In this document: one piece after another, positions 1-10,500 of the stretch | How positions within the stretch are numbered: the stretch's first letter is position 1 | How the letters are laid out: every line of letters begins with the position of its first letter | Source of the DNA: Filobasidium wieringae | Taxonomy: Eukaryota > Basidiomycota > Tremellomycetes > Filobasidiales > Filobasidiaceae | Assembly: GCA_001600055.1 (NCBI GenBank) | Contig: BCIV01000008.1 | Coordinates: 372,001 to 436,000, forward strand | Direction: 5' to 3' | Length of the DNA: 64,000 bases | Made by a program: the position numbers and the translations under genes | Notes under the pieces: generated by a model | Databases searched by the model: none | The model's input: the letters and a program-made list of their open reading frames with translations, nothing else | What the model was told of the DNA's origin: nothing

Positions 1-836
1 TTAAGGATGATCCTGATAAGCCACCGTTGTTGCTCTGCATTCATATGTTTCATAACCTGTCCGAATACTCTTACATGGGCGTCACTACAGTGAACACTTG
101 TCAGTCAGCTCATTTCGATAATGATCAATAAGAAATGACCTACATCTTGTTGCCTCTAGTGACGGCTAACCGGTCCAGTAGCTGGTTCACGGCGTCGACC
201 GTCCACTCATCTTCCGCCTTCGGAGGGACTTGTCTGGCTTTGATCGCCTCGTAACAGATCTGAGGGAAATCTCCCGTAGCTTCCTGCGCATTATAAGTTC
301 CAACTCTCGTTTCTCCATGCAGCAGGATAGTACCCACTGAGCCTGGCCGAGGAATCTTCCAATGGATTAGCTTTTGAGCTGCTTCTGATTTGGGATCCAG
401 GTCGAGAACGCGGACATAAACTTTAGCTAACTGAGATTCTTTCAACCCATAAACTGGTCTCTCTCTATCTCTCTGTAATAGAAAGACAAATTTCAACATC
501 GAGCTCTAGAAATGAGTGTTTGGCTTACATCTGGCAAGAGCAACCGTATAAAGGGGTAAAGATCAGGTCCAGCGTACCCTCTGAGAAGCTAGATTACCGT
601 AGTTGGATCAGCTGTACACGACATGTAATTTATAGCTCGAAATTCACCTCGAACATCTTGACCAAAAGATCTCTCCTCTTCTGAGGGTGGTCCCTTAACT
701 GCTCGAAGAATCGGCATATCACATTGAAGGACGGCGAATGATGGTTGACCAAGCCTGGCGGCTTTTCGAGCGCATCTCCCTCTGTCGGATAAACAGGTGT
801 TCTGACTGTGAACTCGGATGGAATACGAGTAGTCAT
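1..836 (-). CDS. LIG4: DNA ligase IV, N-terminal part (cut by window edge)
   Basis: ATP-dependent ligase of non-homologous end joining, acting in the nucleus with XRCC4/Lif1. I read four exons: 836-648, 588-529, 472-144 and 84 to beyond base 1. The spliced protein starts MTTRIPSEFTVRTP and runs through the ligase N-terminal alpha-helical domain, with recognisable family stretches PFIRLLLPDRDRERPVYGLK, LDLDPKSEAAQKLIHWK, TGDFPQICYEAIKAR and QRWLIRIILK. The catalytic lysine and BRCT domains lie outside the window. The second exon needs the acceptor at 589 rather than the nearby CAG to keep frame. It is divergent from HOM2, with 233 bases between start codons. Identification rests on resemblance to fungal ligase IV; another eukaryotic ATP-dependent ligase is the only real alternative. 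Confidence 0.82.
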
Positions 837-1069
837 ATTGTCGACATGCTTTGAGCTGGAGTGGTTCGGTCTTCGAGGGTTTCGACAGATCTAATCATCC
901 GGTCGTGATCCAATCTCGGAAGCAAATTTCACCTGACTTTCGTTTGCTTAGTCATCATCGTTTTCGAGTCAAACCCGAAGATCAGTCGTATATTCGACAT
1001 TTTAGAACGTTCTTACCCAAAACTCGCTGGTTCGAAATTGACCGCATATACCAAGATAGATTCGCAGTC
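837..1069. promoter_or_regulatory. Shared LIG4/HOM2 divergent promoter
   Basis: The 233 bases between the two divergent start codons must hold both promoters. At 966-971 there is GAGTCA, six of seven positions of the Gcn4 site TGA(C/G)TCA, which would suit an amino-acid gene such as HOM2. This is motif matching only; the flanking base is C instead of T. Confidence 0.4.
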
Positions 1070-2377
1070 ATGCCTTCCTCGCCACCACAAAACAAAATCA
1101 AGGTCGCCATCCTTGGAGCTACCGGTAGGTCCAGCCTGACTATTCCTCCAAGTCGAGAAAGGCTGAACACTATTGGTACCATCTAGGAACCGTTGGTCAG
1201 AGGTGCGAACCTGACCCTCGAGATTCTGCCACAATCCTTCATCAGTTGACTTTCAACCTTACATCACAGGTTCATCGAGCTCCTTGCAACCCACCCCTAC
1301 TTTGAGCTACACGTCCTTGCCGCCTCTTCCCGCTCGGCCGGTCAGGAATATGCTAAAGTTGTGAAATGGAAGCTCAAAACTCTCATCCCTGAGAATGTGA
1401 AGAAGATGATCGTTCAGGAGTGCAAGGAGGATGCCCCCGGAATCAAAGATTGCGGAGTCATCTTCAGTGGTCTTGACTCGGATGTGGCGGGCGATATCGG
1501 TTCGTGGGATTTCATTTCTTTGCATTAAATGCTGTTATTCAACTTTATTCTATCTCCTGTAGAGGCCGCTATGCGAAGAGCAGAGCTTGTCGTCTTTTCC
1601 AACGCCAGTAACTATCGACGAGATCCTATCGTACCTCTCGTCGTTCCACTGGTAAACCCTTCTCACTTTGACGTCATCGCTCACCAAAAGGCTTCCCTCG
1701 GTCTGGAGAAGGGTTACATCGTGTGCAATGCCAACTGTTCCACCACCGGAGTCGTTGTAGCCCTCAAGGCATTGGAAGACAAGTTCGGACCTTTGAGCAC
1801 TGTCATGTGCACCACGATGCAGGCCATCTCGGGAGCTGGATACCCAGGAGTTTCCTCCCTTGACATCCTGGATAACGTCGTTCCCCACATCGGAGGAGAG
1901 GAAGGAAAGATCGAGTGGGAGACCTCCAAGATCTTGGGTGGAGTTTCCGAGGACCAGAAAGGATTTGACTACCACTCTGCTCACCCCTTGAAGATCTCCG
2001 CCAACTGTAACCGAGTACCCGTTATCGACGGACACTTGGCCTGCGTCTCGGTGAAGTTCTCCAAATCTCCTGCTCCCTCCCTTGCAGAGATCCAGGAATG
2101 CTTCTCGTCCTTCACCTGCGAGGCTCAGACCTTGGGTAAGGAGTTGGTTCCCTCCGCTCCCAACAGGGCTATCGTCTACCACGAGGCGGCTGACAGGCCT
2201 CAGCCGAGGCTGGACCGAGATTTGGAGAATGGTGCTTGCGTTAGTGTGGGGAGATTGAGGGAGTGTGGAGTACTGGATGTCAAGTTTGTGACATTGTTGG
2301 ATAACGTTAGATTGGGAGCGGCAACGAGCAGTGTCATCAACGCTGAGATTGCCGTTGCCAAGGGATTGATTGTATAA
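1070..2377 (+). CDS. HOM2: Aspartate-semialdehyde dehydrogenase
   Basis: Converts aspartyl phosphate to aspartate semialdehyde with NADPH, the branch point to threonine, methionine and isoleucine in the cytosol. Exons are 1070-1124, 1187-1202, 1270-1499 and 1563-2377, giving 371 residues, the usual family length. The NADP-binding loop VAILGATGTVGQR is assembled from three exons, including a 16-base exon. The catalytic cysteine is Cys159 in NANCSTTG, and the conserved SNASNYRRDP follows the third intron. The third intron has a weak donor (GTTCGT) but is required: the exon before it and the exon after it match the family and only join in frame this way. The start ATG is the first that leads directly into the nucleotide-binding strand. 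Confidence 0.97.
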
Positions 2378-3380
2378 TCGTGATAGCATGGTACGATAAT
2401 GGCATGAACTCAAGAAACTCGTCTCTGATACTGCAAGCGGTTTCGGCGGTAGTCCATCAAACCTTTCAGTATCACGAACATGACTCGGTCGTTTAGCGAG
2501 GGCGTTGCGCTTGCACGAAGTAGCTACAGGAGGGATGCGATCGTAATGGTTTCGTTGAATCTGTATCTAGGAAGTAGATCTAGATTTCTTTGTCGAACGT
2601 TTATTTCGTGCTGATTGTTGACAGCAGCCATGGACCCGCCACTACTAGATGAACTATATTGCTATGCATCATCCGAGGCGAAACGCGCGTTTCATCACTG
2701 TCCACCTCTTGGCCTCTTGCCTCTTGCCTCGTTGAAAGCGAAATAGCGAGAAAAGGCTTCGGACAAAACTTCTAAGCCCGACTCCGCATCGTGATTGAGT
2801 TTTCGCTCTACCTGTGCGGCCTGTGCGCAAGCGAGCTACAGTGAGACCGCACAGCATTACCTAACTGATGAACCCTTTGTCTCGAACGAAACAAGCGGAT
2901 TGTCGGTCATAGCGTTCATAGCGTCGGTGGTCACGCAAAGCTTCCATCACCTCTTCTTTTGGCACCCGTGTGATTTGTGGAGTGAAATGGTGAGTCCGTG
3001 CTTGAGGTTCAATAATAATGATTGCCGGTGATCGTCCGAATTGAGATCTGTCAGCGAAAGGAAGGTGAGAGTCATGGCTTTCGAGAATTTGCGATCAAGC
3101 AAATGCAAGTCGCAGACTTTGCACAGCTGATCTGCTCGACAAGATCGAGTATTAAAACTTTGCAGCGAAAGTTGAGGGCTTTAGAATTTTTGAATATATT
3201 GTGTCTACCTATCTCGAACGAAAACAAACGAAGGACTCGATTATCTAGCGAGATCGGACATATAGTTACCGCAGAATAACTGTAAGAGGCATTGTTCGAA
3301 TGATCTTAAGGACAAGTAACGCTTATCGGGAGAATTTGAATGGCAGCCTCGACATCAAAGGTCTTTGCACTACACAAAGG
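2378..3380. other. Intergenic stretch, no supported gene
   Basis: About 1 kb between HOM2 and the next gene. Two short plus-strand frames (2795-3031 and 3022-3279) exist but show no recognisable domain, no splice pattern that extends them and no protein-like composition. I see 3' untranslated sequence of HOM2 and presumably the promoter of the 3381 gene. Confidence 0.5.
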
Positions 3381-4023
3381 ATGTCATTCAATCTCAGCGG
3401 CGGTGGAGTTGTGAGTATCTATCCTGATTACTTCGACACGAGACAATCGAATTGAAATCAGACGCTCTTGTCCTGAACGTAGAACCGCTTGGGTCGAGTC
3501 GACCCGGAGACCGGGAACATCACCATCAATTGCTGGCTCGAAAGTGAAGGACCTTCGTTCGAGTTTGCTCGACCCATGGCTCCCAAGAAACCTCGCGAAT
3601 CAACCGGGAACAAGGTTGCCAGTGACAAAGTCGCCGTCGTCACGGAGGAAAATGATGGCGGAAAGAAGAACCGAGGGACCGGGGCTGCCGCAACTGAAGA
3701 CGATGGTAAGCCAGCGGTACCCAAGACCGTGCTCGTACTTTGCTGATCTTATTACATCGACGGCTTCGGCGTTGGTAGACCAACGTTCTGACAAGGCGGA
3801 GGCTCTATACATCGTTCCCGACGATGTCAGGAAAGTGATCGAAGGTCAGACCTATCTCAAAATCCGTCCAGAGAATCGCGCGCCGGTCAAGAAGCCTACC
3901 AAGCGCAAGACCCCTCCTGCCGAAAGCAGCACCGAGTCAAAGAGGAAAGGGAAAAAGGGTGTTGTCCAAGACAAGGGGGAAAAGGAGAGCCCACAGCAGG
4001 GCGATGACAAGGACAGCATGTAG
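3381..4023 (+). CDS. Small lysine-rich hypothetical protein
   Basis: I do not recognise this protein. The best model has three exons, 3381-3410, 3483-3705 and 3779-4023, about 165 residues. The two introns have good GTGAGT and GTAAGC donors; the last junction, at GAT G|AC, keeps frame across two overlapping open frames, which supports real splicing. The N-terminal half contains GRVDPETGNITINCW and SEGPSFEFARPMAPKKP; the C-terminal half contains YIVPDDVRKVIEGQ and then a highly basic, low-complexity tail rich in K, R, S, E and P, typical of nuclear or nucleolar proteins. The first exon is only ten codons and is the weakest part of the model; the acceptor at 3482 is chosen because the nearer AG leads to an immediate stop. 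Confidence 0.5.
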
Positions 4024-4487
4024 ATGTGTCTCTGATATACGTCCTCGAGCGATCGAGTACGATCATCGGCTTTGTACCTGATTGTAGCTCGATCCCGATG
4101 TCTCCGATATTCCTTTTACTTGTTCCCTCGTAAGAAAGGTTCGTGCAATCAACTTTGTTCGGTTGTACGTTGGAATACACAGTCGTAATCAATGAATCGT
4201 CTCCAAGTGCTAGCGAGGTCCTGTGATCTCGCCAGAGCCTTCTGTTATGTCAATACCGGCATACCAATGACATATCCTGATTGAACTCTGGTCCTGTTGC
4301 CTATAACATCCAAATCCGTCAACATGGCAGCCTCGTTTCACAAGTGCTGTCTGTGGCTGATAGGTTGTGATCTTGTGTCTGAATGGATTTCTTGTTCCCA
4401 GGTTCATCCAGCAAGTTTGATCCATATCGATGTGTACATCATCAACGTCTGAAATCAGTTATACATGAGCAGGAAATTTTTATCCAA
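4024..4487. other. Intergenic stretch before tRNA
   Basis: No open frame of protein-like character on either strand. It holds the 3' untranslated region of the 3381 gene and the upstream flank of the tRNA gene. I see no other structure. Confidence 0.5.
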
Positions 4488-4582
4488 GGCCCTGTGCCGG
4501 AGTGGTTAACGGGTGCCCCTGCTATCTAATAGCAGCTCAGGGTATGGCATTTGTCGCTTGTGTTCGAATCACAACGGGGTCG
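4488..4582 (+). tRNA. tRNA-Ser(GCU) with a 14-base intron
   Basis: Cloverleaf read by hand. Acceptor stem 4488-4494 (GGCCCTG) pairs with 4575-4581 (CGGGGTC) using two G-U pairs, with discriminator G4582. D arm CCG/CGG (4497-4499 with 4510-4512) encloses GAGTGGTTAA. Anticodon stem TGCCC (4514-4518) pairs with GGGTA (4540-4544). Anticodon GCT is at 4521-4523 and the canonical purine 37 is A4524. An intron at 4525-4538 lies between positions 37 and 38. A long variable arm (4545-4557) makes it class II, and the T arm is TTGTG-TTCGAAT-CACAA (4558-4574). The anticodon GCT pairs with AGC inside the intron (4531-4533), the anticodon-intron helix expected of pre-tRNA. It decodes AGC/AGU serine codons. 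CCA is not encoded. Confidence 0.93.
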
Positions 4583-4586
4583 CAAC

Positions 4587-4591
4587 TTTTT
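4587..4591 (+). terminator. RNA polymerase III T-tract
   Basis: TTTTT starts four bases after the tRNA discriminator base, the usual Pol III stop signal. Confidence 0.85.
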
Positions 4592-5099
4592 GCCCTCTCG
4601 AGATCCAGCCGGTCCCGCGCGAAGTCCCATTTACTTCGCCATTTTGCCTGACAGGGGTTCTATCGATCGAGGGCGAGCAATCAAGCCAAAGGTTCTACTG
4701 CTGAAACAGTGGTGGTGCGATGCACTTGTGCAACGGCAGTTAAAAAGATTCGGTCAAAACGCTAGTAGTGTCTCAATTCTGATCGCATCTGTCGAATCTA
4801 CGACGTGGTCATGCACGCTCTCGATCGGATCTATGTGAGCGGTCATCAAGGGCGACTGACTGATTCCTTTTGAAAATGCTCCATGAATTACGATTCCGAT
4901 ATTATAGGGCACCATCTACTTTACAAACGGCCACCCGTTTCTTCCCTCAAGCTGTCGTCCTTTTTCATCGCCAAGCCCAATGCGACTCTACGCCCTCGGC
5001 GCCCTACCGTTGTAATCCTGACCAGGTTGCGCGGTGCTGTTGCGTGCGGGCTGTGTCAGATTCCCACAGGAACTTGAATCACGGCAAGTCGCAAGCTCA
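4592..5099. other. Intergenic stretch between tRNA and acid phosphatase
   Basis: Short plus-strand frames (for example 4870-5103) have no recognisable content. The part next to 5100 is the 3' flank of the minus-strand phosphatase. Nothing else supported. Confidence 0.45.
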
Positions 5100-6891
5100 C
5101 TAGTTTCCGAAACAATCATAGTCAAAGTCGATCTCCTTGACACGCTGCCTCAACGCGGTCAAGACGGTGTCAAACGAACAAAGCCCATTGCTATCGTAGG
5201 GACAGCCGGGGTAAGACTTGTCGATGGGAAGCACGGCGTCGTTGCTGTGAGATCACCAATCTTCAGCATAGAGTCGGGAACGGCGACCTAGCCAACCGAT
5301 ACTCACAGGATAAACCTGACCTGCTTGGTAGGACTGCAGTTGGCACACGACAAGACCTGGATGACCAAGTGCGTTCCGAAGGGTACGGTTTGAGACGCGA
5401 TGAAAGATCGTCCCTCCTGCCTCTTGTCAGCGGGGAGCGGGCCACTCGCAAAGATGGCGCTCAAGTTCAACGCGGTCAAGGTGTCCAGGACGACGACTTC
5501 GTGAGTAGCGTCGGCATAGATGCTCTGGTTGAGAGGGAAGAACGTAGGGTTCGAGTCGAGAGTTCCGTTGGTCGTAGAGTTTTGTTCGGTGATCAGCGTG
5601 TTCTCGAAACGAGCGACGAATTCTTCGAGGTATCCTTTGCCTTGAGCGGCAGCGACGGGTGAACCGAATCCATTATTGTAGTACTATAGCATTGTGTACC
5701 GGTCAGCTCGAGCTGACGTATGGATCCCAGGGGAAAACTCACAAAGGACAGATCGTAGTAGTACTCATAGTCCAAAAACTCGTCCTGAGTAAACAGACTG
5801 CAGAAGTTGGAATACCCGAGAGCGTCCGTCTCGTACGAGCACAGTTGCAGCATCGCAATAACATCAGTGGTCGTGAGATTGACACCGGTAATCAAGCCCT
5901 GAACTCTGGTCAAGGTATCGGCGAAAGCGATCTTGCTAAAGTTCGTGGCGACGGTGGAACCGATACTTCCACGAGAAGCGACGTTCGAGTTCTTGCACAC
6001 CTCGTAAGGAGCCCCGGTATTGTTGAATCCTGCAGCCTCGACGACGATCTCCAAATTGACTTGGTCGAGGTACTCGGGGACACCGAACATTCCCGCAGCA
6101 AAGTTGCTCAACGTGTCGACCATACGACGCTGAGATTCCGTTCGGAAGACGGGGAGGGTACCAGTCTCGGTAAAGTTGTTGAGCAGGTGCCCGTACAACT
6201 GTCTGAAGCCTACGCCGAGCTCAAAGTTTTGTAGTCGACCATAAGGAGTCAACAACTCGGCTCCCAACTTGTACTGCCAGTCGTTCAAAAAGGTCAAATC
6301 CCCAGAAGCCGCAAATCCTCCAGTCTTGGTAGCGTTTTGCAATTTCGCAGAGAAAGTAGTCGGGAGAGAACCAGAGGTAGGGTATCTAGCTCCGTGACGG
6401 AAGAGCAAATGGACCTGGGTGATATCGCATCCATCTGGTAACAGTGGAGACGCTTGATCGAGGCCATAGAAGCTAGAATTGACGGTGTACCAAGGAGCGA
6501 GGTTTCCCCATTGCTTGAAGATGGAGAAATCGTTGCTTGATCCACCTGAGACTTCGGCACCCACCAAGGGGAAGAATTGATCCCCATTTCCAGGGTAGAC
6601 GGGCGAGGTCTGGATCGCAAATGGCTCGGCACCGGTGGGCGTAGGACCGGGGAAGCCGACAACGGAAGCAGGAGGGAAGAGAGCGGAATTGACTTTGGCT
6701 AATGAGGCAAGGTCTCACTGAACTGTCTGAATTGCTAGTGACGGGTGAAACTTACTGCCAGTTGGAGGATACAGATCAGTGCTGGTCGCTCCAGCAAAAC
6801 TAGCTCCAGAGGTACTGGTGGCTTGCGAACGCTTGTTGAAGGGAGTAGCAGCGACCAAGCTGAGAGCGGAAAGGACGGCGATGCTCTTCAT
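5100..6891 (-). CDS. Secreted histidine acid phosphatase (phytase-like)
   Basis: Releases phosphate from organic phosphomonoesters outside the cell. Exons 6891-6756, 6698-5743, 5683-5307 and 5244-5100 give 537 residues. The start MKSIAVLSALSLVAATP is a signal peptide followed by a KR site. The catalytic motif RHGARYPTSG of branch-2 histidine phosphatases is present, and the paired cysteines and C-terminal segment (VRFILNDAVLPID, GLCSFDTV) fit fungal acid phosphatases/phytases. Many N-x-S/T sequons suit a secreted glycoprotein. The second catalytic motif, normally HD, reads THEVVVLD here, so glutamate would be the proton donor; E is used at this place in the MINPP branch (HAE). The five CACGT(G/T) cores upstream suggest phosphate control. 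Whether phytate is the natural substrate cannot be told. Confidence 0.93.
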
Positions 6892-7000
6892 GTCGAAGTG
6901 TTATTATGAGTGATCGATTATGATGGAAGAGATGCAGTCGCTGGTAAGACCGCGAGACAGGTTGAACTAGCAGATCACTGTCAGGACCGGACCGTCTGCC

Positions 7001-7006
7001 TTATAT
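7001..7006 (-). promoter_or_regulatory. Possible TATA element of the acid phosphatase
   Basis: TATAAG-like sequence on the minus strand about 110 bases upstream of the phosphatase start codon. Motif match only. Confidence 0.35.
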
Positions 7007-7034
7007 CCATTCGTCTCCGGTTCACATTGCGTAA

Positions 7035-7385
7035 CACGTTTTTGCTCATCCCGAATTCGCAAGGTGTAGACTTCGGATATGTGCGAGAGCAACGTGTCCA
7101 GCATGTCTAGCTACAGAGCTACAGCAGTAGCGACTGTTTCTATCGGATGAGCGTGCTGCGATGTGATTCGGTGGTTTCAGGTCGCACGTTCGTACGTTGG
7201 CGAGACACAAGATGGATCATGCCTGAACAAGGTAATGCTCGATATAGCTGGATAGCACCTATATATAGACTTCGCGATGGAGGCGAGGAGCAGTCACGTG
7301 ATCTATCGGCCGCAATCTCTCAGAGGTTTCAAGATGGTTCATGCGACAAGACGAGCCGAGCGGGTCAAGCTTGATGTCGCACGTT
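7035..7385. promoter_or_regulatory. Cluster of five CACGT(G/T) sites, candidate Pho4 regulon promoter
   Basis: Between the phosphatase start codon (6891) and the next gene end (7566) I find CACGTT at 7035-7040 (followed by TTT), AACGTG at 7091-7096, CACGTT at 7185-7190, CACGTG at 7295-7300 and CACGTT at 7380-7385. These are the high- and low-affinity Pho4 cores. Chance would give roughly half a site in 670 bases counting both strands. The rest of the spacer, 7386-7565, shows no gene; it holds the 3' flank of the BTB/CAP-Gly gene. Confidence 0.6.
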
Positions 7386-7565
7386 TGCAACGCTTTCATG
7401 CGATGATCCATGGAAGCGGGGTGAGCGAGTGTCGCAACTAGTTCAACGAACAGTCAGTCGCTGCAAGCATGCTCTTGCACATCATCATCACCTTCCACCT
7501 GTCCAAAGCTGTCAACATGGGGTATATGTATAATCTTCATTGCTGATCGTAAATCGTCATAACCA

Positions 7566-10500
7566 TCACTCGCTCGCTCCCAAAACAAACACGACCTCTT
7601 GCGGCCTGACGAACAATGCGACAGTCTTTCCTGGAGCGGCATCTTGATCACGAGGTTCCGCCCATGGTACAGGTGACGCCGACGCGCTTCGTCCGCCCAA
7701 TCGTCCCAACACCTCGTTCGGAGCTAGAGATCCACCTCGAGAACGTCCTCGACCAGACGTGACGGAGCCAAAGTTCGAATGGCTAGATCGCCTTGCCGGG
7801 GTCTTATGAGCTTCGATACGGAAATAGCGTTTCCCATCGACAACGCCATCGACAACGCCATCGCCGATGAGCCTTTCTTTCGTCGCTTGTACTCCGTTCT
7901 TCTCCAGCGTTTTCGCTTCGACTTCTACCCCGACCCACTCGCCTTCCTTCCCATCGCTCTCCAGCTTGCCGATGTATCGAGTCATCGCCTTGAACTTGCA
8001 CACCTTGCCTATCATCAAAGCAACGATACACGGGATTCCCACCGTCAAGCTACTCCCATACGCCGGCGAGACGTCAGGAATACCATCATCCTCTGCAGGT
8101 GATAGGATTAAAGCGGGGGCGGGGTTGTTCGTCGTTCGGGAGGGTGGGTCGAAGGCTGAAGCAGGGTGATATCGACCTGGATCGATCGATGTCACCGAAC
8201 CAGCAGAAGGCGTGCGCATGTTCACGAGAGCCGGACGACTAGGATTGTCAGCTACAGGTAGGCCGAGGATGACCTTGTCACGCGTGTCGAGTTGATCACC
8301 GAACGAACGAGGTAGCGTCGAAAGCGGATCCGCGTTGGTCCGATTGATAGCAGAAGGAGAGTTGATCAAGGTGTCTTCCTGGAAACCAATCGACAAGCCC
8401 TCACTCCGATGATCAGAGCTTACGACTATAGGAATACTTGTAGGAATGTTTTCGTCAATTGGCGTCACGACATCAGCCTCGGAGATACCATCGCTCGGCT
8501 CTTTGCGGACTTCGACAGGACCGTTCTTGGACAATGCGACGTTCCCTCCACCGGCTGTCCCTACTTTCCGAAGCGATGCACGAGCAGCAGAAACCTCCGC
8601 ACGACTGTCGGGTCCACTGTTTATCCTGTTCCGTTGCGACATGGTGTTGATCGAACTGGTTGGCTTTGTTAAAGAGGTCGTATCTGAAGGCCGAATCAGT
8701 GATCCAGGAATGGCTGGAGTTGTACGTAGAGTTTTTGCGACAACGGTCTTGTCAGTCTGAAAGGGCAGCTTTCGAGCGTCATCTAATCTTCTCGGGCTAC
8801 GAGTGGCAGTCGACGAAACCTTTGCGAGAGAGGAAGCCGTTTGTTTCACGGAGGTCGAGGTTGGCACTTTTTCCCTCGAAGCGAGTGGTGCACGTTGTCC
8901 GACCGTGCTAGCAGTAGATCTCACAGAGGCAGAAGAGATCGTGCGAGTATGAGTACCAGCAGGAGTCTGACGCCCTGAGCCGGGCGTCAGGCTAGTCAAA
9001 GTCGGTTTCGAGCCAGAGGGTTTCAGTGAAGAACCTGACACAACCCTAGTGGTGCGAGCGTTCAATTCCGGCTTCGAGTTTGATTTCGAGATCATCGAAT
9101 TCGTTGATTTACTCTGTCCTAGGGAGGTCGGGCTAGAATCCCTTCTGTCTGTAAGTTGGCGAACAGTAGAGCTCTTTCCTTTCCCCAGGTCTGTCGCGGG
9201 TGGTGGTGTTTCGCCCAGCTTGTTCCCCAATCTTGGCACCGGCGGCCGGTCTTCCGCGGGTGTCAAACTTGCTTTTTTGGCTCCAGGTGTCGTAGGAGTA
9301 GATACAGCTCGTTTTCGGACCGAGGGTGGGCCAGACGGTGTACCGAGTTTCTGCGTCGAACTTGAAGCAGTAGGTTGCCTTGCCAAGCCAGATGTCAATC
9401 GAGAAGTTGATCCCGACGCAGCGACCGTACTCAAGCGCGAAGAGGTTCGTATCGTAATGGCGCCATTGCGCAAGTTCCTACTCGTTGCCGGAGATGGCGG
9501 TGTTTGCGTCGGTACAGCTATCGACGATCTGGATGGTGTTCCAGGTATAGATTGTCGGGTTGTATGAGCGGCCAAGCGCGTCCCACTGTCGTCTGGGATT
9601 GTTTGCGTAGCACGGGTGTCGGGACGACTTAGGTTCACTGTAGGTCCCAAGACTGGAGGCGCTCTAGTACTCAACCGAGTACTTAGCGATGAAACCCGAT
9701 TTCGCGTCTGTGCATCTGTTGTGGCCTTTATTGGAGCCTTGATTCCCGAGCTGTGCAGTGAGACAGCCATTTTCCTCTTTGGTGTAGGAGGAGGCAGCAA
9801 ATCATCGACTGCAACAGCAATTGCTGCAATATTGACCTTTGGTGTCAGTTCAGTTCACGGTGTTGTTCATGCGGAACTTACATTGTGATATATCATCAAG
9901 TATCGAGTGCTTCAGTCCCGTAAAACCGTCTTCCTGCCGTATTTGAAGCCATCGCACCCGTATGACATTTAGGACTTCGGATTTCGCGCTTTCAATGCAC
10001 CGACGAGAACGAGAACCATGTACCAAGACAAGCTCTTCCGTAGTTTCGTCTCTTCGATTCAGCAGACGATCGTCTATGACCTGCATAATATCGGATCAGC
10101 TACAGCCCTGGAGAATGCGGTTACCTCGGAGACACCCACCTGATACACTTCCGGAGCATACTTGCAATACTCTATTCGCTGGAGACCCTCCACAAGCAGG
10201 TTCATCAGCCCTTCCAACACATCGAAATCGGTACTGGACACCTCGAGCAAGGCCAGTAGTTGTTCCGATCCCAACACATCGCTGATACCTTGGAGTGCAA
10301 CCTGTACTATCCGCTCGGCAATCTCGTCTAGTACATCCTCCATCGTTTCCACCCAGTCATCTCCAGGTTTACCTTCGGACTGTATCCTTCTTCGCGAGTT
10401 CACCAGAGCTTTGGTGTATGACACTACCGTCTGAACTCCTGCTCGAGCTACAATTTCATCCACCAGCTGATCGAGGACCTCTTCATCCAATAGCGCGATG

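Noticed and set aside
1550..2413. 287-codon open frame antisense to HOM2
   Set aside because: Same cause: codon bias of the sense gene removes stop codons from the opposite frame.
2795..3279. Two short plus-strand frames after HOM2
   Set aside because: No domain, no splice extension and overlapping each other; treated as non-coding.
4519..4535. Amber suppressor tRNA with anticodon CUA
   Set aside because: Using this hairpin as the anticodon arm leaves five extra bases after the D arm and breaks the class II layout; with a 14-base intron the same gene is a normal tRNA-Ser(GCU).
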